From Sphingobium limneticum (GTDB lineage Bacteria; Pseudomonadota; Alphaproteobacteria; Sphingomonadales; Sphingomonadaceae): a stretch of DNA of 64,000 nucleotides. The stretch covers positions 1 to 64,000 of the forward strand of contig NZ_VYPZ01000010.1 of NCBI RefSeq assembly GCF_008710155.1, given 5' to 3'. Each line of letters begins with the position of its first letter. Positions within the stretch are counted from its first letter, which is position 1. Below the pieces are notes generated by a model. The model was not told the DNA's origin. It did not search any database and saw only the letters and a program-made list of their open reading frames with translations. This document shows, in pieces, positions 7,480 to 15,754 of this stretch. Position numbers and translations under genes: made by a program.

Positions 7480-7498
7480 GTGCACTCCCGGACAGCTA

Positions 7499-7524
7499 TT
7501 CGCGGCGCTTTGCCTGATGGTTAC
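7499..7524 (-). promoter_or_regulatory. SigF-type ECF promoter of sigF-nrsF (autoregulation)
   Basis: On the minus strand GTAACC (7519-7524), 16 bases, then CGAA (7499-7502). Only 19 bases separate the -10 from the sigF ATG. Same layout as the two bufferin promoters, implying positive autoregulation. Confidence 0.82.
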
Positions 7525-7570
7525 AGCGATACGGCAAAAAAATTCTGCGGCTTCAACTTGAGCCGCATCT

Positions 7571-7596
7571 GTAACGCTTTTCAGTGTCGCCGCGAA
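7571..7596 (+). promoter_or_regulatory. SigF-type ECF promoter of bufA1-bufD
   Basis: GTAACG (7571-7576), 16 bases, then CGAA (7593-7596) on the plus strand. It diverges from the sigF promoter, with the two -35 boxes 46 bases apart. The distance to the bufA1 ATG is 108 bases, leaving a long 5' leader. Confidence 0.8.
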
Positions 7597-7704
7597 GAAG
7601 CTTCCGTGACCCGGCCCGCTTGGCCTCCCAGGGTCGCCATGCGGCGGGACCATCATTGATGATCCCGCCGCATGTGAGGCCTCAAGCATTCACGGAGACT
7701 ATCG

Positions 7705-7974
7705 ATGCCATCCACATCCGCAGCCCTCGCCGCAGCCCTCGCTCTTACGATGATCGCCGGAAGCGCGCACGCCGCCGGTGCCGCCAAGCCGGTGGAGAAA
7801 TGCTATGGCGTCGCCCAGGCCGGTAAAAACGACTGCAAGGCCGGTGCCGGCACGAGCTGTGCTGGCACATCGCGGATTGCTTATCAGGGCGATGCCTGGA
7901 AACTCGTCAATGCTGGCACTTGCACGAAGATAAAGACCCCCAAGGGCTTCGGCTCGTTGACGCCCAAGGCCTGA
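7705..7974 (+). CDS. bufA1: BufA1-type bufferin precursor (DUF2282)
   Basis: 89-residue precursor: signal peptide (residues 1-23, ending SAHAA) and a core with four cysteines in [22 protein letters not shown] and GTCTKI contexts plus the [13 protein letters not shown] block diagnostic of DUF2282. In characterised members the two central cysteines are oxidised to thiooxazole groups by BufB/BufC and the outer two form a disulfide; the product binds copper in the periplasm (family knowledge). GGAG precedes the ATG. Divergent from sigF and followed by doxX; maturase genes are in the opposite operon about 1.8 kb away. Confidence 0.92.
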   Translation: MPSTSAALAAALALTMIAGSAHAAGAAKPVEKCYGVAQAGKNDCKAGAGTSCAGTSRIAYQGDAWKLVNAGTCTKIKTPKGFGSLTPKA

Positions 7975-7999
7975 TCTTCACGAACTCCCGGAGAGAGCA

Positions 8000-8464
8000 A
8001 TGACGATATTTGTGCGTCACTATCGTGAAGCATCGGCGTGGCTGACCCGTCATATATCGGAAAGCCTGCTACTGCTGGTCGCGCGCCTCGGGATCGCTGC
8101 CATCTTCTTCCTGTCGGGTCGCACCAAGGTGGAAGGCGTGCTCACGATCACGCCTTCCACCTATGAACTGTTCCGCACAGATTATGCCCTGCCGCTGGTG
8201 CCGCCGGAGATTGCGGCGCACGCGGCGACTTACTCGGAGCACGTCTTTCCCATTCTGCTGGTGCTTGGCCTTTTTACCCGGCCCGCTGCCGCAGCGCTGC
8301 TGGGCATGACACTCGTCATAGAGGTCTTCGTTTATCCCGACGCCTGGCCGACGCATCTTAGCTGGGCCGGGCTATTGCTGCCGTTGATAGCGCGCGGCGG
8401 CGGCGCCTGGTCGCTCGATCGCTTGTTTGGGTTTGAGCTTGGTTCACTCGTTGACCGGCCGTAA
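8000..8464 (+). CDS. bufD: DoxX-family membrane protein (BufD-like)
   Basis: 154 residues with four transmembrane helices typical of DoxX (residues 24-42 [19 protein letters not shown], then about 72-90, 92-112 and 115-132). DoxX proteins are common last genes of bufferin operons; their role there is unclear and may concern redox handling of the peptide or quinones. It follows bufA1 by 25 bases with GGAGAG before its ATG, so both are cotranscribed from the SigF-type promoter. The symbol is assigned from position and family. Confidence 0.82.
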   Translation: MTIFVRHYREASAWLTRHISESLLLLVARLGIAAIFFLSGRTKVEGVLTITPSTYELFRTDYALPLVPPEIAAHAATYSEHVFPILLVLGLFTRPAAAALLGMTLVIEVFVYPDAWPTHLSWAGLLLPLIARGGGAWSLDRLFGFELGSLVDRP

Positions 8465-8678
8465 CCGCCTCTCGGCATCAAAAAACGCTGGATGGTTTGG
8501 CCATGATTGTTACTCCGTCGCCCCCACCAACATGGGCCGTTCCGATACGGTATTGGGAATGCCTGCGCATGCCAAATCCAGTCATTATCGAGTTTAACAG
8601 CTGTCGGGCAGCAGGGCGCCTACATCTCGCCATTCCGCGTTGTGGCCACCGATCCTGAAAGCCGCCGTTGCCCGGCTC

Positions 8679-10469
8679 CTAATAAAGACCGTAGCGAAGC
8701 ACGAGTAGGCCGGACAGGGTAAGAACCATGATCGCAACCAGCGGCAATCCGGTGCGCGTATAGTCCGCAAACCGGTAGTCGCCTGCCGACATGATTAGCA
8801 TGTTGGTCTGGTAGGCAACCGGCGTCGCGTAGCAAAGATTGCAGCCGAACAGGACGGCCAGGACCAGCGGCTCAACCGGGATGCCCAGCTTTTGCCCCAG
8901 GCTGAAGGCGATCGGCGTTCCGACCGCCGCCGCCGTGGTGTTTGAAGCGAAGTTGGTCAGCACTGTGACGAACAGCATCACCGCGGCCAAAACGCCCGCC
9001 GGCGGCAGGAACTGCAGCCCCAGCGCGATCAGTTCGCTCAGCCATGCCGCCGCGCCGCTCTCAAGAACAATACGACCGATGGCGATGCTGGCCGCGACCA
9101 GTACGATGACCTTCGCCGACAAAGCGCGGCCGATCCGGTCAAAGCGGACGCAGCCGGTGACGAGCATCGCGATCGCACCCCCGAGCGCGGAAATCGCGAT
9201 CGGTACGAGCCCGATGCTGGCGGGTATAACCGCGCATGCCATGATCGCCAGCGCCAGCGGCGCCTTGGAGGTGCGGGGAAGTTCCTTTGCTCCTTCGAGT
9301 ACGAGCATATTCTCGGCCAGCGACATCCGCTCGATGCTGCCGAGCGCACCGGCGACCAGAAGAATGTCGCCTTCGTCAAACGCGTTTTCGGACGCAGAAT
9401 CGTTCATCGGCTGCGTCGCCCAGCGGCGTTGCGCGCGATGCACGCCAAGGATGGCAACATTGTAAAGCTCGGCTACATTTGCAGACGCCACGCCCTTGCC
9501 GACCAGGCCGGAATCCTTGGTCACCGCCAGTTCGGCGACGGTGATATCATCACCCGTCTGGGCATAGCCGCCGCGCAACCGGTCCATCAGCCAGACCGGG
9601 GCGGCGGTGGCGCCAAGGATACGCATCGTCTGCTCCAGAGCGGCGTGCGTCGCCCGCACCGGTATCCGCCCGCCTGCGGGAGTCTCGGCCAAGAGCTCGA
9701 CATCGGCGGGCAGCCGCGCGGCGATCAGATCGCGGGACAGCCCATGCGCGAAGGAACTCTCGCCCAGGCGGAGCATCGCCGCGAAGTGCCGCGGCTCGTG
9801 CCCGGCTTCGACAGAATTGTCTGGCAGCAGGCGCGGCATGACCAGCCAGATGAACGGCAGCGCCACCAGCGCGGCCAGCAGCACGATCGGGGTGAAGTGG
9901 AATACCGACATCGGCGGCAGGCCGAGGTCGCCGGCGATCGACACGACGAGCAGGTTGGTCGAGGTGCCGATCGTCGTCGACATGCCGCCAATCAACACTG
10001 CGCTGTTCACCGGGATCAGCGTGCGCGACGCGGGCATTCCGCCATTCGCCGCGATCGCCGCCATGACCGGCAGCATCAGGACGAGCACCGGCGTATCGTT
10101 GACCATCATGCTCATGCCGAACGCCAGCAGCAGCGTCACCAGGAGGCCGACCTGACGATTAAACCGCCAGACTCGCGTCAGCAGGCGCGATACCGGCTCG
10201 AGTGCGCCTGTCGTCACGAGTCCTCGCCCCAGCACCATCAGCGCGCAGATCGTGATCAATGCGTAATGGCCAAACCCTTCGAATGCGAGCTTCAGCCCTT
10301 CAGTCGGTGACTGTCCGGGAAGCGGAAACCAGTAAAGACCGAGCGCGATGGCACTGATCGTCAGCAGCGAGATGATCTCGACGCGCGCTCGACCGGATAC
10401 GAAACCGTAGAACATCGCGCCTGTCAGCAGCATGGCGCCCAGAGCATGGGGTTGAGGAGCATCGATCAT
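8679..10469 (-). CDS. SLC13-family permease with RCK-C regulatory domains
   Basis: 596 residues: an N-terminal half of membrane helices with the duplicated SLC13/CitT signatures (MMVNDTPVLVLMLPV near residue 121, an SNTTAAAVGTPIAFSLG block near 528), and a cytoplasmic middle part (about 215-390) containing two TrkA-C-like segments, as in YfbS-type proteins. The substrate (sulfate, dicarboxylate, phosphate or another anion) cannot be told from sequence. It starts three bases after the ClC stop and is the last gene of a five-gene operon that begins with the DUF389 gene. Confidence 0.85.
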   Translation of the reverse strand: MIDAPQPHALGAMLLTGAMFYGFVSGRARVEIISLLTISAIALGLYWFPLPGQSPTEGLKLAFEGFGHYALITICALMVLGRGLVTTGALEPVSRLLTRVWRFNRQVGLLVTLLLAFGMSMMVNDTPVLVLMLPVMAAIAANGGMPASRTLIPVNSAVLIGGMSTTIGTSTNLLVVSIAGDLGLPPMSVFHFTPIVLLAALVALPFIWLVMPRLLPDNSVEAGHEPRHFAAMLRLGESSFAHGLSRDLIAARLPADVELLAETPAGGRIPVRATHAALEQTMRILGATAAPVWLMDRLRGGYAQTGDDITVAELAVTKDSGLVGKGVASANVAELYNVAILGVHRAQRRWATQPMNDSASENAFDEGDILLVAGALGSIERMSLAENMLVLEGAKELPRTSKAPLALAIMACAVIPASIGLVPIAISALGGAIAMLVTGCVRFDRIGRALSAKVIVLVAASIAIGRIVLESGAAAWLSELIALGLQFLPPAGVLAAVMLFVTVLTNFASNTTAAAVGTPIAFSLGQKLGIPVEPLVLAVLFGCNLCYATPVAYQTNMLIMSAGDYRFADYTRTGLPLVAIMVLTLSGLLVLRYGLY

Positions 10470-10472
10470 ATG

Positions 10473-11810
10473 CTAGCGAACCGGGAGATCGGCATTCCGA
10501 TCCGTATCGGCGTCGCTTTCGCGCTCGGGTGGCAGGAATGCCTGCGACAATGCATGGTACAGACGTTCCTTCGAGACGGCCTGCGCCACGACATCGGCGA
10601 TCAGCGACGAGGCGAGCAGCGGCATCATCAGGCCACGACTGCCGGTCGTCTCGGAAATGATGATGACCGCCGTCAGCGGGGCGCGGACGACACCGGTGAA
10701 ATAGGCGACCATGCCGAGCAGCACGATCGCACCGCCGGGATAGGTCGGGAACAGCCAGCGCAACATGTCACCGACGCCGGCGCCGACGGCGAGCGACGGA
10801 GCGAAAATGCCGCCCGGCATGCCTGACACCGCCGTCGCCAGCGTCGTCGTCAGCTTGGCGATGCCGAACCAGTGCGGCACGTCGCCGCCGGTGATGATGC
10901 CGCGCGCCGCGCCATAACCAGTGCCCCAGGTCAGGCCGGTGGCGACGCCGATGATCGCGACGATCCCGCCGAGCGAACCCGCCAACAGCATCGGCCGCGA
11001 CCGCAGCCAGACGACCGGCGACCAGCGTGTCCGCCCGGTCGCCAGCACCGCACGCGAGAAGAAAGCGCCCAGCAGCCCGCCGAGGATACCGGCCACGGGG
11101 GCGGCCAGCATCGTCTCGCGCACCGACAGCGTCTGTCGCATGACACCGAAATAGACATAGTCACCCGAGAGACCGAGGCTGACCATGCCTGCGATCAGCA
11201 CCGCGGTCATCACCAGCAAGGTCATGCGCTGTTCGTAGGCGGCGGCCAGCTCCTCGATCGCGAAGGCGACGCCGGCCAGCGGGGTGTTGAACGCCGCGGC
11301 GACACCGGCAGCGCCGCCCGCGATGAATACCGATGCGCGCAAGGGGATCACCATCACCCGATGCGCGTACCCCATGATTGATGCGGCGACCTGCACGGTC
11401 GGCCCTTCTCGCCCGGTCGAAGCGCCTACGAGCAAGGTGCCGATTGTGAGCACCAGCTTCGCGATCACGGTCTTTGCCGACACCAGACCGCCCATCGCAT
11501 GGTCGGGATCACGCGTGGCCGCCATCACCTGCGGGATCCCCGATCCACGGGCCTGGGGAACGAAACGCGCCGTCAGACCAGCGATCGCCGCATAGCCCAG
11601 CGGGGTGACGATCAGCGGTGCCCACCACCAGCGCGCCGCGAGCGCCACGAAGCGGTTCCCCGCCCAGTCCGCGAGATGCGCAAACACCAGCGCGACGAGC
11701 CCGATCATCACCGCGCCGCCTAGAATCGCCACGCGCCGCCGCCACACGGGTGCCGTGGGGCCATGCTCGCGCAGCAGATCGCGTGCCTGTTCGGGGAGCC
11801 GCACCATCAT
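10473..11810 (-). CDS. ClC-family chloride/proton exchanger
   Basis: 445 residues with the full set of ClC selectivity motifs: GSGIP (89-93), GREGP (133-137; E135 is the gating glutamate) and GGIFAPSLAVG toward the end. An IEEL motif (185-188) carries the glutamate (E187) that in ClC-ec1 is the internal proton site, so a 2Cl-/H+ exchanger is more likely than a channel. No C-terminal CBS domains. The ATG overlaps the stop of the small membrane protein gene (11807-11810). Such exchangers aid extreme-acid resistance in other bacteria. Confidence 0.9.
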   Translation of the reverse strand: MMVRLPEQARDLLREHGPTAPVWRRRVAILGGAVMIGLVALVFAHLADWAGNRFVALAARWWWAPLIVTPLGYAAIAGLTARFVPQARGSGIPQVMAATRDPDHAMGGLVSAKTVIAKLVLTIGTLLVGASTGREGPTVQVAASIMGYAHRVMVIPLRASVFIAGGAAGVAAAFNTPLAGVAFAIEELAAAYEQRMTLLVMTAVLIAGMVSLGLSGDYVYFGVMRQTLSVRETMLAAPVAGILGGLLGAFFSRAVLATGRTRWSPVVWLRSRPMLLAGSLGGIVAIIGVATGLTWGTGYGAARGIITGGDVPHWFGIAKLTTTLATAVSGMPGGIFAPSLAVGAGVGDMLRWLFPTYPGGAIVLLGMVAYFTGVVRAPLTAVIIISETTGSRGLMMPLLASSLIADVVAQAVSKERLYHALSQAFLPPERESDADTDRNADLPVR

Positions 11811-11998
11811 CCTTCGGCCGGTGCGCCGACCGCTGCGGCGACGAGGCAGACGAGCCCGATCGCGACGAAGCCGATCCGTTGCCCCATCGAGGCGAGCGGC
11901 ATGACGGTCCCACGCCAGCTATCCGATCGTGCAAACTTCCCGAACGTCAGCGCGATCGTGACGATCACGGCGACAATCAGCGCGATGATAACGATCAT
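11807..11998 (-). CDS. small two-helix membrane protein
   Basis: 63 residues with two hydrophobic segments (about 1-18 and 41-59) joined by a short hydrophilic loop. Family not recognised. Both ends overlap neighbours by four bases (ATGA at 11995-11998 and 11807-11810), which makes it a convincing operon member despite its size. It may be an accessory subunit of the adjacent ClC exchanger; that is inference from position only. Confidence 0.6.
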   Translation of the reverse strand: MIVIIALIVAVIVTIALTFGKFARSDSWRGTVMPLASMGQRIGFVAIGLVCLVAAAVGAPAEG

Positions 11999-13404
11999 GC
12001 AGTTCCTCCAAGCCAGGCGTTGCCGTCCCGGAGGCGACGTCTGTAATCGGGTTCAGCCAGCGCACGCAGCAGGTCGTCGGCGCGTATCAGTACCGTGTTG
12101 CGGCACGCGCCGTCGAGCGCCGTATCGGACAACGCCCGGAATTCGCGGGTCTGGCGCGCTAGACAAGCGATGCGGCCCGGGTCGTCGCAGTGGAGCGCGA
12201 CATCGCCGAGCGCCCCGAGGAAATGCTTTGCTGCAATCATATCAGCGCTCGCATATTGCGCGAGCGCGCCGAACGCCCGGGCGATGAAGCCCTCGAACGT
12301 CACCGGATGCGCGATGACGCGCAGCCTATCATCGCCATCCGCACGCAACCGCGACGGCAGATCGCGTCGGGCCAGGTCCGCCATTGCGGCACTGAGCCAG
12401 TCAAGGCAGCTGTTCGCGGTGAACGGATCGTTGACCCCCGGCGACAGCGCGCGAGCCGCGATCTCGACAAGTTCGTCGATCAGGAAGCGCAGGTCCTGGA
12501 GTGCGGTGCGTCTGGAGCCGACCGCGAAGGCCTCGCGCAGAGCATTCGCCGCCGTCTCGTCGCAGCGTTTGGCCGGCCATGCCTCGAGCAATAGGCTGCC
12601 CTTGTGGATGAAATCGCCTGGTTGATAGTGCAAACGGATCACGAGATCGTGATCCCGTGCCGCGGCCATCAGCGTGCTTTCGTCGATCAGTTGGATATAG
12701 CCGGTGTCCTGCGACCGGACCGGCGCGCGCCGATCATGGTCGGCGCGATCGGTCTCGGCCCGGAAGGCGGCGGGTATCCGCGGATCGTCGGCGCGCTCGT
12801 CGAGCGGCGTCCCGACGAACACCGGAAAGCGCGCATCGATCTCCCCGATCAGCCGGTCGCCGATCCGCTCGATGACGTTGTTGATGTGGATCCGCATCGG
12901 CACATGGTGGATGAAGAAGATCAGCACAGCGATCGAGCAGAGCACCAGGATCAACGCGACTAGCAAGGCAAGCTGCGGCACGAAGGCTGCTGCCCCGGCT
13001 CCACTTTCGCCGGCCGAACGGATCGTGCGCAGGACGACCAGCGAATAGACGAAGGTCGCGATGAAGGTGCCGAGCGTCACCTGGTTGCCGCGATCCGACA
13101 TGAAATTGCTCAGCAGCCGCGGACCATATTGCCCCGAGGCATAGACCACTGCGGCGATCGTCACCGAGAAGGTCGTTCCGGCGACCCCAATCATCGACCC
13201 GCCGATCGACGACAGCAGGCTGCGCGCGCCGTCAGGCCGCGCGGCATAAAGCCATGCCAAGTCGTCCATCCACGCCGAGCCCGCGTGGCTGTCGATATAG
13301 ACCATCGCCAACGCGAGCAGCAACGCGCCGATCGCCATCACCGTAGGCACGAACCAGTAGCTTTCGCGCAGATCGTTCGACAGGCGCAACAGGCGGGCTC
13401 TCAT
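11995..13404 (-). CDS. DUF2254 membrane protein
   Basis: 469 residues. Four transmembrane helices in the first half (about 17-37, 66-90, 108-128, 140-160), including the DUF2254 signature GVAGTTFSVTIAAVVYASGQYGPR region, then a large soluble domain starting around residue 200. Function unknown; the family is membrane-bound and often lies near ion transporters. The start at 13404 was chosen because it precedes the RLLRLSNDLRESYWFVP block that begins family members; the site upstream is weak. The preceding DUF389 gene ends 64 bases upstream. Confidence 0.8.
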   Translation of the reverse strand: MRARLLRLSNDLRESYWFVPTVMAIGALLLALAMVYIDSHAGSAWMDDLAWLYAARPDGARSLLSSIGGSMIGVAGTTFSVTIAAVVYASGQYGPRLLSNFMSDRGNQVTLGTFIATFVYSLVVLRTIRSAGESGAGAAAFVPQLALLVALILVLCSIAVLIFFIHHVPMRIHINNVIERIGDRLIGEIDARFPVFVGTPLDERADDPRIPAAFRAETDRADHDRRAPVRSQDTGYIQLIDESTLMAAARDHDLVIRLHYQPGDFIHKGSLLLEAWPAKRCDETAANALREAFAVGSRRTALQDLRFLIDELVEIAARALSPGVNDPFTANSCLDWLSAAMADLARRDLPSRLRADGDDRLRVIAHPVTFEGFIARAFGALAQYASADMIAAKHFLGALGDVALHCDDPGRIACLARQTREFRALSDTALDGACRNTVLIRADDLLRALAEPDYRRRLRDGNAWLGGTA

Positions 13405-13468
13405 GCTTGTTTTGCCGCATCGGCCGGCATCTCGCTCACGCGATCGGCTTGGGGCAGGAAACGGCCGA

Positions 13469-15031
13469 TCATTGTGCGATAGCGATCGAGAGGGCGAACC
13501 GTTGGCCTGCGGCGGGTGCGGCCACGGCACCGACGCCCTGCGTCGCCAGCATCGCCGCCACCGCTCGTGCCCGTCTCTGGGTGAGGTTCGGTCGCGCGGG
13601 AGGTTCGCCGCCCGGCAAGCCTGGAACCGAGAGCGTCGGCACGTTCCAACGCCGTGCCGCCCACGCAGATGTGATTACTGCGGCGCGCGCTGATGCATCG
13701 AGCGTATCGACATTGTCAGCGAATTCAATCTCGGGCAGCGGCCCCTGCGGCGGCACGATCGTCACGGTCCACCCGTCGGTCTCCGCCGCGGCACGCGTTT
13801 CGAGGGTGCGATAGGTCGCGATGGTTGCGCCCGGCAGCGGCACCGCCGCCGCGGTCGCCCGCCGGTGGTCGCGATCGATAGTGACGTCGTCGGCTGCGAT
13901 GCCTGTGATGAGCGCGATCATCCGCGCCAGCGCCGTCATCCGCTGCGCTTCGAGGTTCGACTGATCCCCCGCCTGGCGCAATTCTTCGCGCTGCGCATCG
14001 AGTGCGCCCGCACCGGCTTCGAGTAGAACCTGGTCGATATCGAGCCGGACGGGACGGCCAAGTGCATCTGCGATCGACCTCTGCAAGGTCGCGGTCTTTT
14101 GGGTCCGCCCGCGTGGGGCGATAACGACCGCCCGAACAAGGTTCGGCTCACGGTCGAACTCGACTTCCAATTGCGTGACGCGCGCATCGCTGCCGAACCG
14201 GTCGTTGAGCAGTGAGCGCACCTGCGACACCGTCAACGCCTCGCGCGCAATGCGATTTAGCGACAGTCCGAGTGGGACCGCCATAACCGCGAATACCAGA
14301 AGCAATACGATGGTCTGCATCCAGCTTTGCCGCGAGGAGAGATGGTGCGCAAAGCCGTAGTACCGCGCCATGACCGTTGCGGAGAGAGCGATGGTGATGA
14401 AGTTCGTGACGAACAGCGCTAGCGCTCCGCCAAGGACAGGCAGGTTCCAGGTCGCCAGGCCATAACCGACGACGGCCAGCGGCGGCATCAACGCAGTGGC
14501 GATGGCGACGCCGACTATCGTCTCCCCGCGGCCTCTGATGATGGCGAAAGTGCCGGCCAGCGCGGCGAACAGCGCGACACCAAGGTCGAACAGGTTTGGT
14601 CGCGTTCGCGCCACGATCTCGGCAGTGGGTGCCTGCAATGGCGACAGGCTGACGATCAGCGCGGTGAAGACGACAGCCGCGAGCGATCCGAGGGCAAGCG
14701 CGAACACCGACCGCCGCATTTCGGCGAAATCGAACAGCGCGAGACTGAAGCCGAATCCGAGAATGGGATTCATCAGCGGCGAGATCAGCATGGCGCCGAT
14801 CACCACGGCAGGCGATGAGAGCAGCAGCCCGAGCACCGCGATGCCTGCCGACATCATCGTCATGAAAGCGTAGCGATGCGACCAGCCGCTTTCCTCTACG
14901 ATCCGCGCGACAACCGCTTCGTGGTCGATCGGACCGACGACACTGCGCCGCCACCATTTGTAGAGGGCAAGCCTGGTCAACCGCTCGCGTATGGGATCTC
15001 GTCCAACGGTTCCGTCGGCGTCAGACATCAT
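13469..15031 (-). CDS. DUF389 membrane protein
   Basis: 520 residues. The DUF389 membrane domain covers about residues 55-265 with a characteristic AVVIGAMLISPLMNPILGFG motif and repeated hydrophobic helices (ALFAALAGTFAIIRGRGET, TALMPPLAVVGYGLA). The C-terminal 250 residues form a soluble, partly alpha/beta domain ending in an OmpA-like pattern (NVPTLSVPGLPGGEPP, LTQRRARAVAAML), suggesting periplasmic contacts. Function unknown. Two adjacent ATG codons (15031, 15028) follow GAGG; the first is used. First gene of the DUF389-DUF2254-small protein-ClC-SLC13 operon. Confidence 0.82.
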   Translation of the reverse strand: MMSDADGTVGRDPIRERLTRLALYKWWRRSVVGPIDHEAVVARIVEESGWSHRYAFMTMMSAGIAVLGLLLSSPAVVIGAMLISPLMNPILGFGFSLALFDFAEMRRSVFALALGSLAAVVFTALIVSLSPLQAPTAEIVARTRPNLFDLGVALFAALAGTFAIIRGRGETIVGVAIATALMPPLAVVGYGLATWNLPVLGGALALFVTNFITIALSATVMARYYGFAHHLSSRQSWMQTIVLLLVFAVMAVPLGLSLNRIAREALTVSQVRSLLNDRFGSDARVTQLEVEFDREPNLVRAVVIAPRGRTQKTATLQRSIADALGRPVRLDIDQVLLEAGAGALDAQREELRQAGDQSNLEAQRMTALARMIALITGIAADDVTIDRDHRRATAAAVPLPGATIATYRTLETRAAAETDGWTVTIVPPQGPLPEIEFADNVDTLDASARAAVITSAWAARRWNVPTLSVPGLPGGEPPARPNLTQRRARAVAAMLATQGVGAVAAPAAGQRFALSIAIAQ

Positions 15032-15218
15032 GCGCCTGGTTCCTCAAAATGCAGTTCATGCCCAGCGGCTATATTGCCCCCTGCGGCTGTAGCCAACCAT
15101 GCGCCGCGCGGGCGATGATTGCCGAGAACCGCAAGACGACTCGCCATGACCCACGCCCCTGAATGTATCACATAGAGGGATTCGGGAGCGATGCTGCGGC
15201 CCGTTTTGTGACCTGCGA

Positions 15219-15754
15219 TCATGCAGGCATCTCGATCAGCATGAGTTCCGCGTCGTCCTTGCCAGATACGACAAGCCTCTTTTCCCCGTCAATCGCGATG
15301 CCTTCATATGGCGCAAGTCCCGTTCCATCGTGCGTGACAGCCCCTTTCAGAAGAAACGCATAGGCGCTGGCAGCCGTAATCGGAATGTCGGCGGACAGGC
15401 CGTTCGGTATATGATGCTTCGTCATCGTCGCGGCACAATGCAGGCGATATAGGCCCGTATCGCGCATGCCGGCGATGACCTGGGTCTCTGCCCGCTGCGG
15501 ACGCGCGTTGCTTCGCCGTTCAGTCGCACGAAGTCGATCGCGCCACTCTCGACGATATGGATCACCTCCGTGCCATAATGCGTCACGGGCGTGGTCGCTG
15601 CGTTCGGCACCAATATGTTGTGGTTGACCGCGCGCAGCGCTCCCCAGTTGACCAGATCGACGTTTTGCGCGCCCGCGAAACAGAAATGATGACGCGCCCG
15701 GATCCATCCGAGTTCCGAGACGCCCAGCGATGCTGCATGTCGATGCGAGATCAT
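15219..15754 (-). pseudogene. pirin-like cupin, frameshifted and shortened
   Basis: Two overlapping frames together give one pirin/YhhW-like sequence. The first frame (15754 to about 15495) encodes MISHRHAASLGVSELGW..., an NWGALRAVNHNILVPN block and the HYGTEVIHIVESGAIDF cupin motif; the second frame resumes with AETQVIAGM and ends with the DDAELMLIEMP tail typical of pirin C-termini. The switch lies near 15495. At about 178 codons the reconstructed gene is also shorter than the usual 230. The ATG overlaps the nhaA stop by four bases, so it was once the second gene of that operon. A sequencing error is possible but would not explain the missing length. Confidence 0.7.

Noticed and set aside
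15422..15754. A separate 110-residue cupin gene
   Set aside because: The continuation in another frame (AETQVIAGM onward) shows it is the first part of a frameshifted pirin gene.
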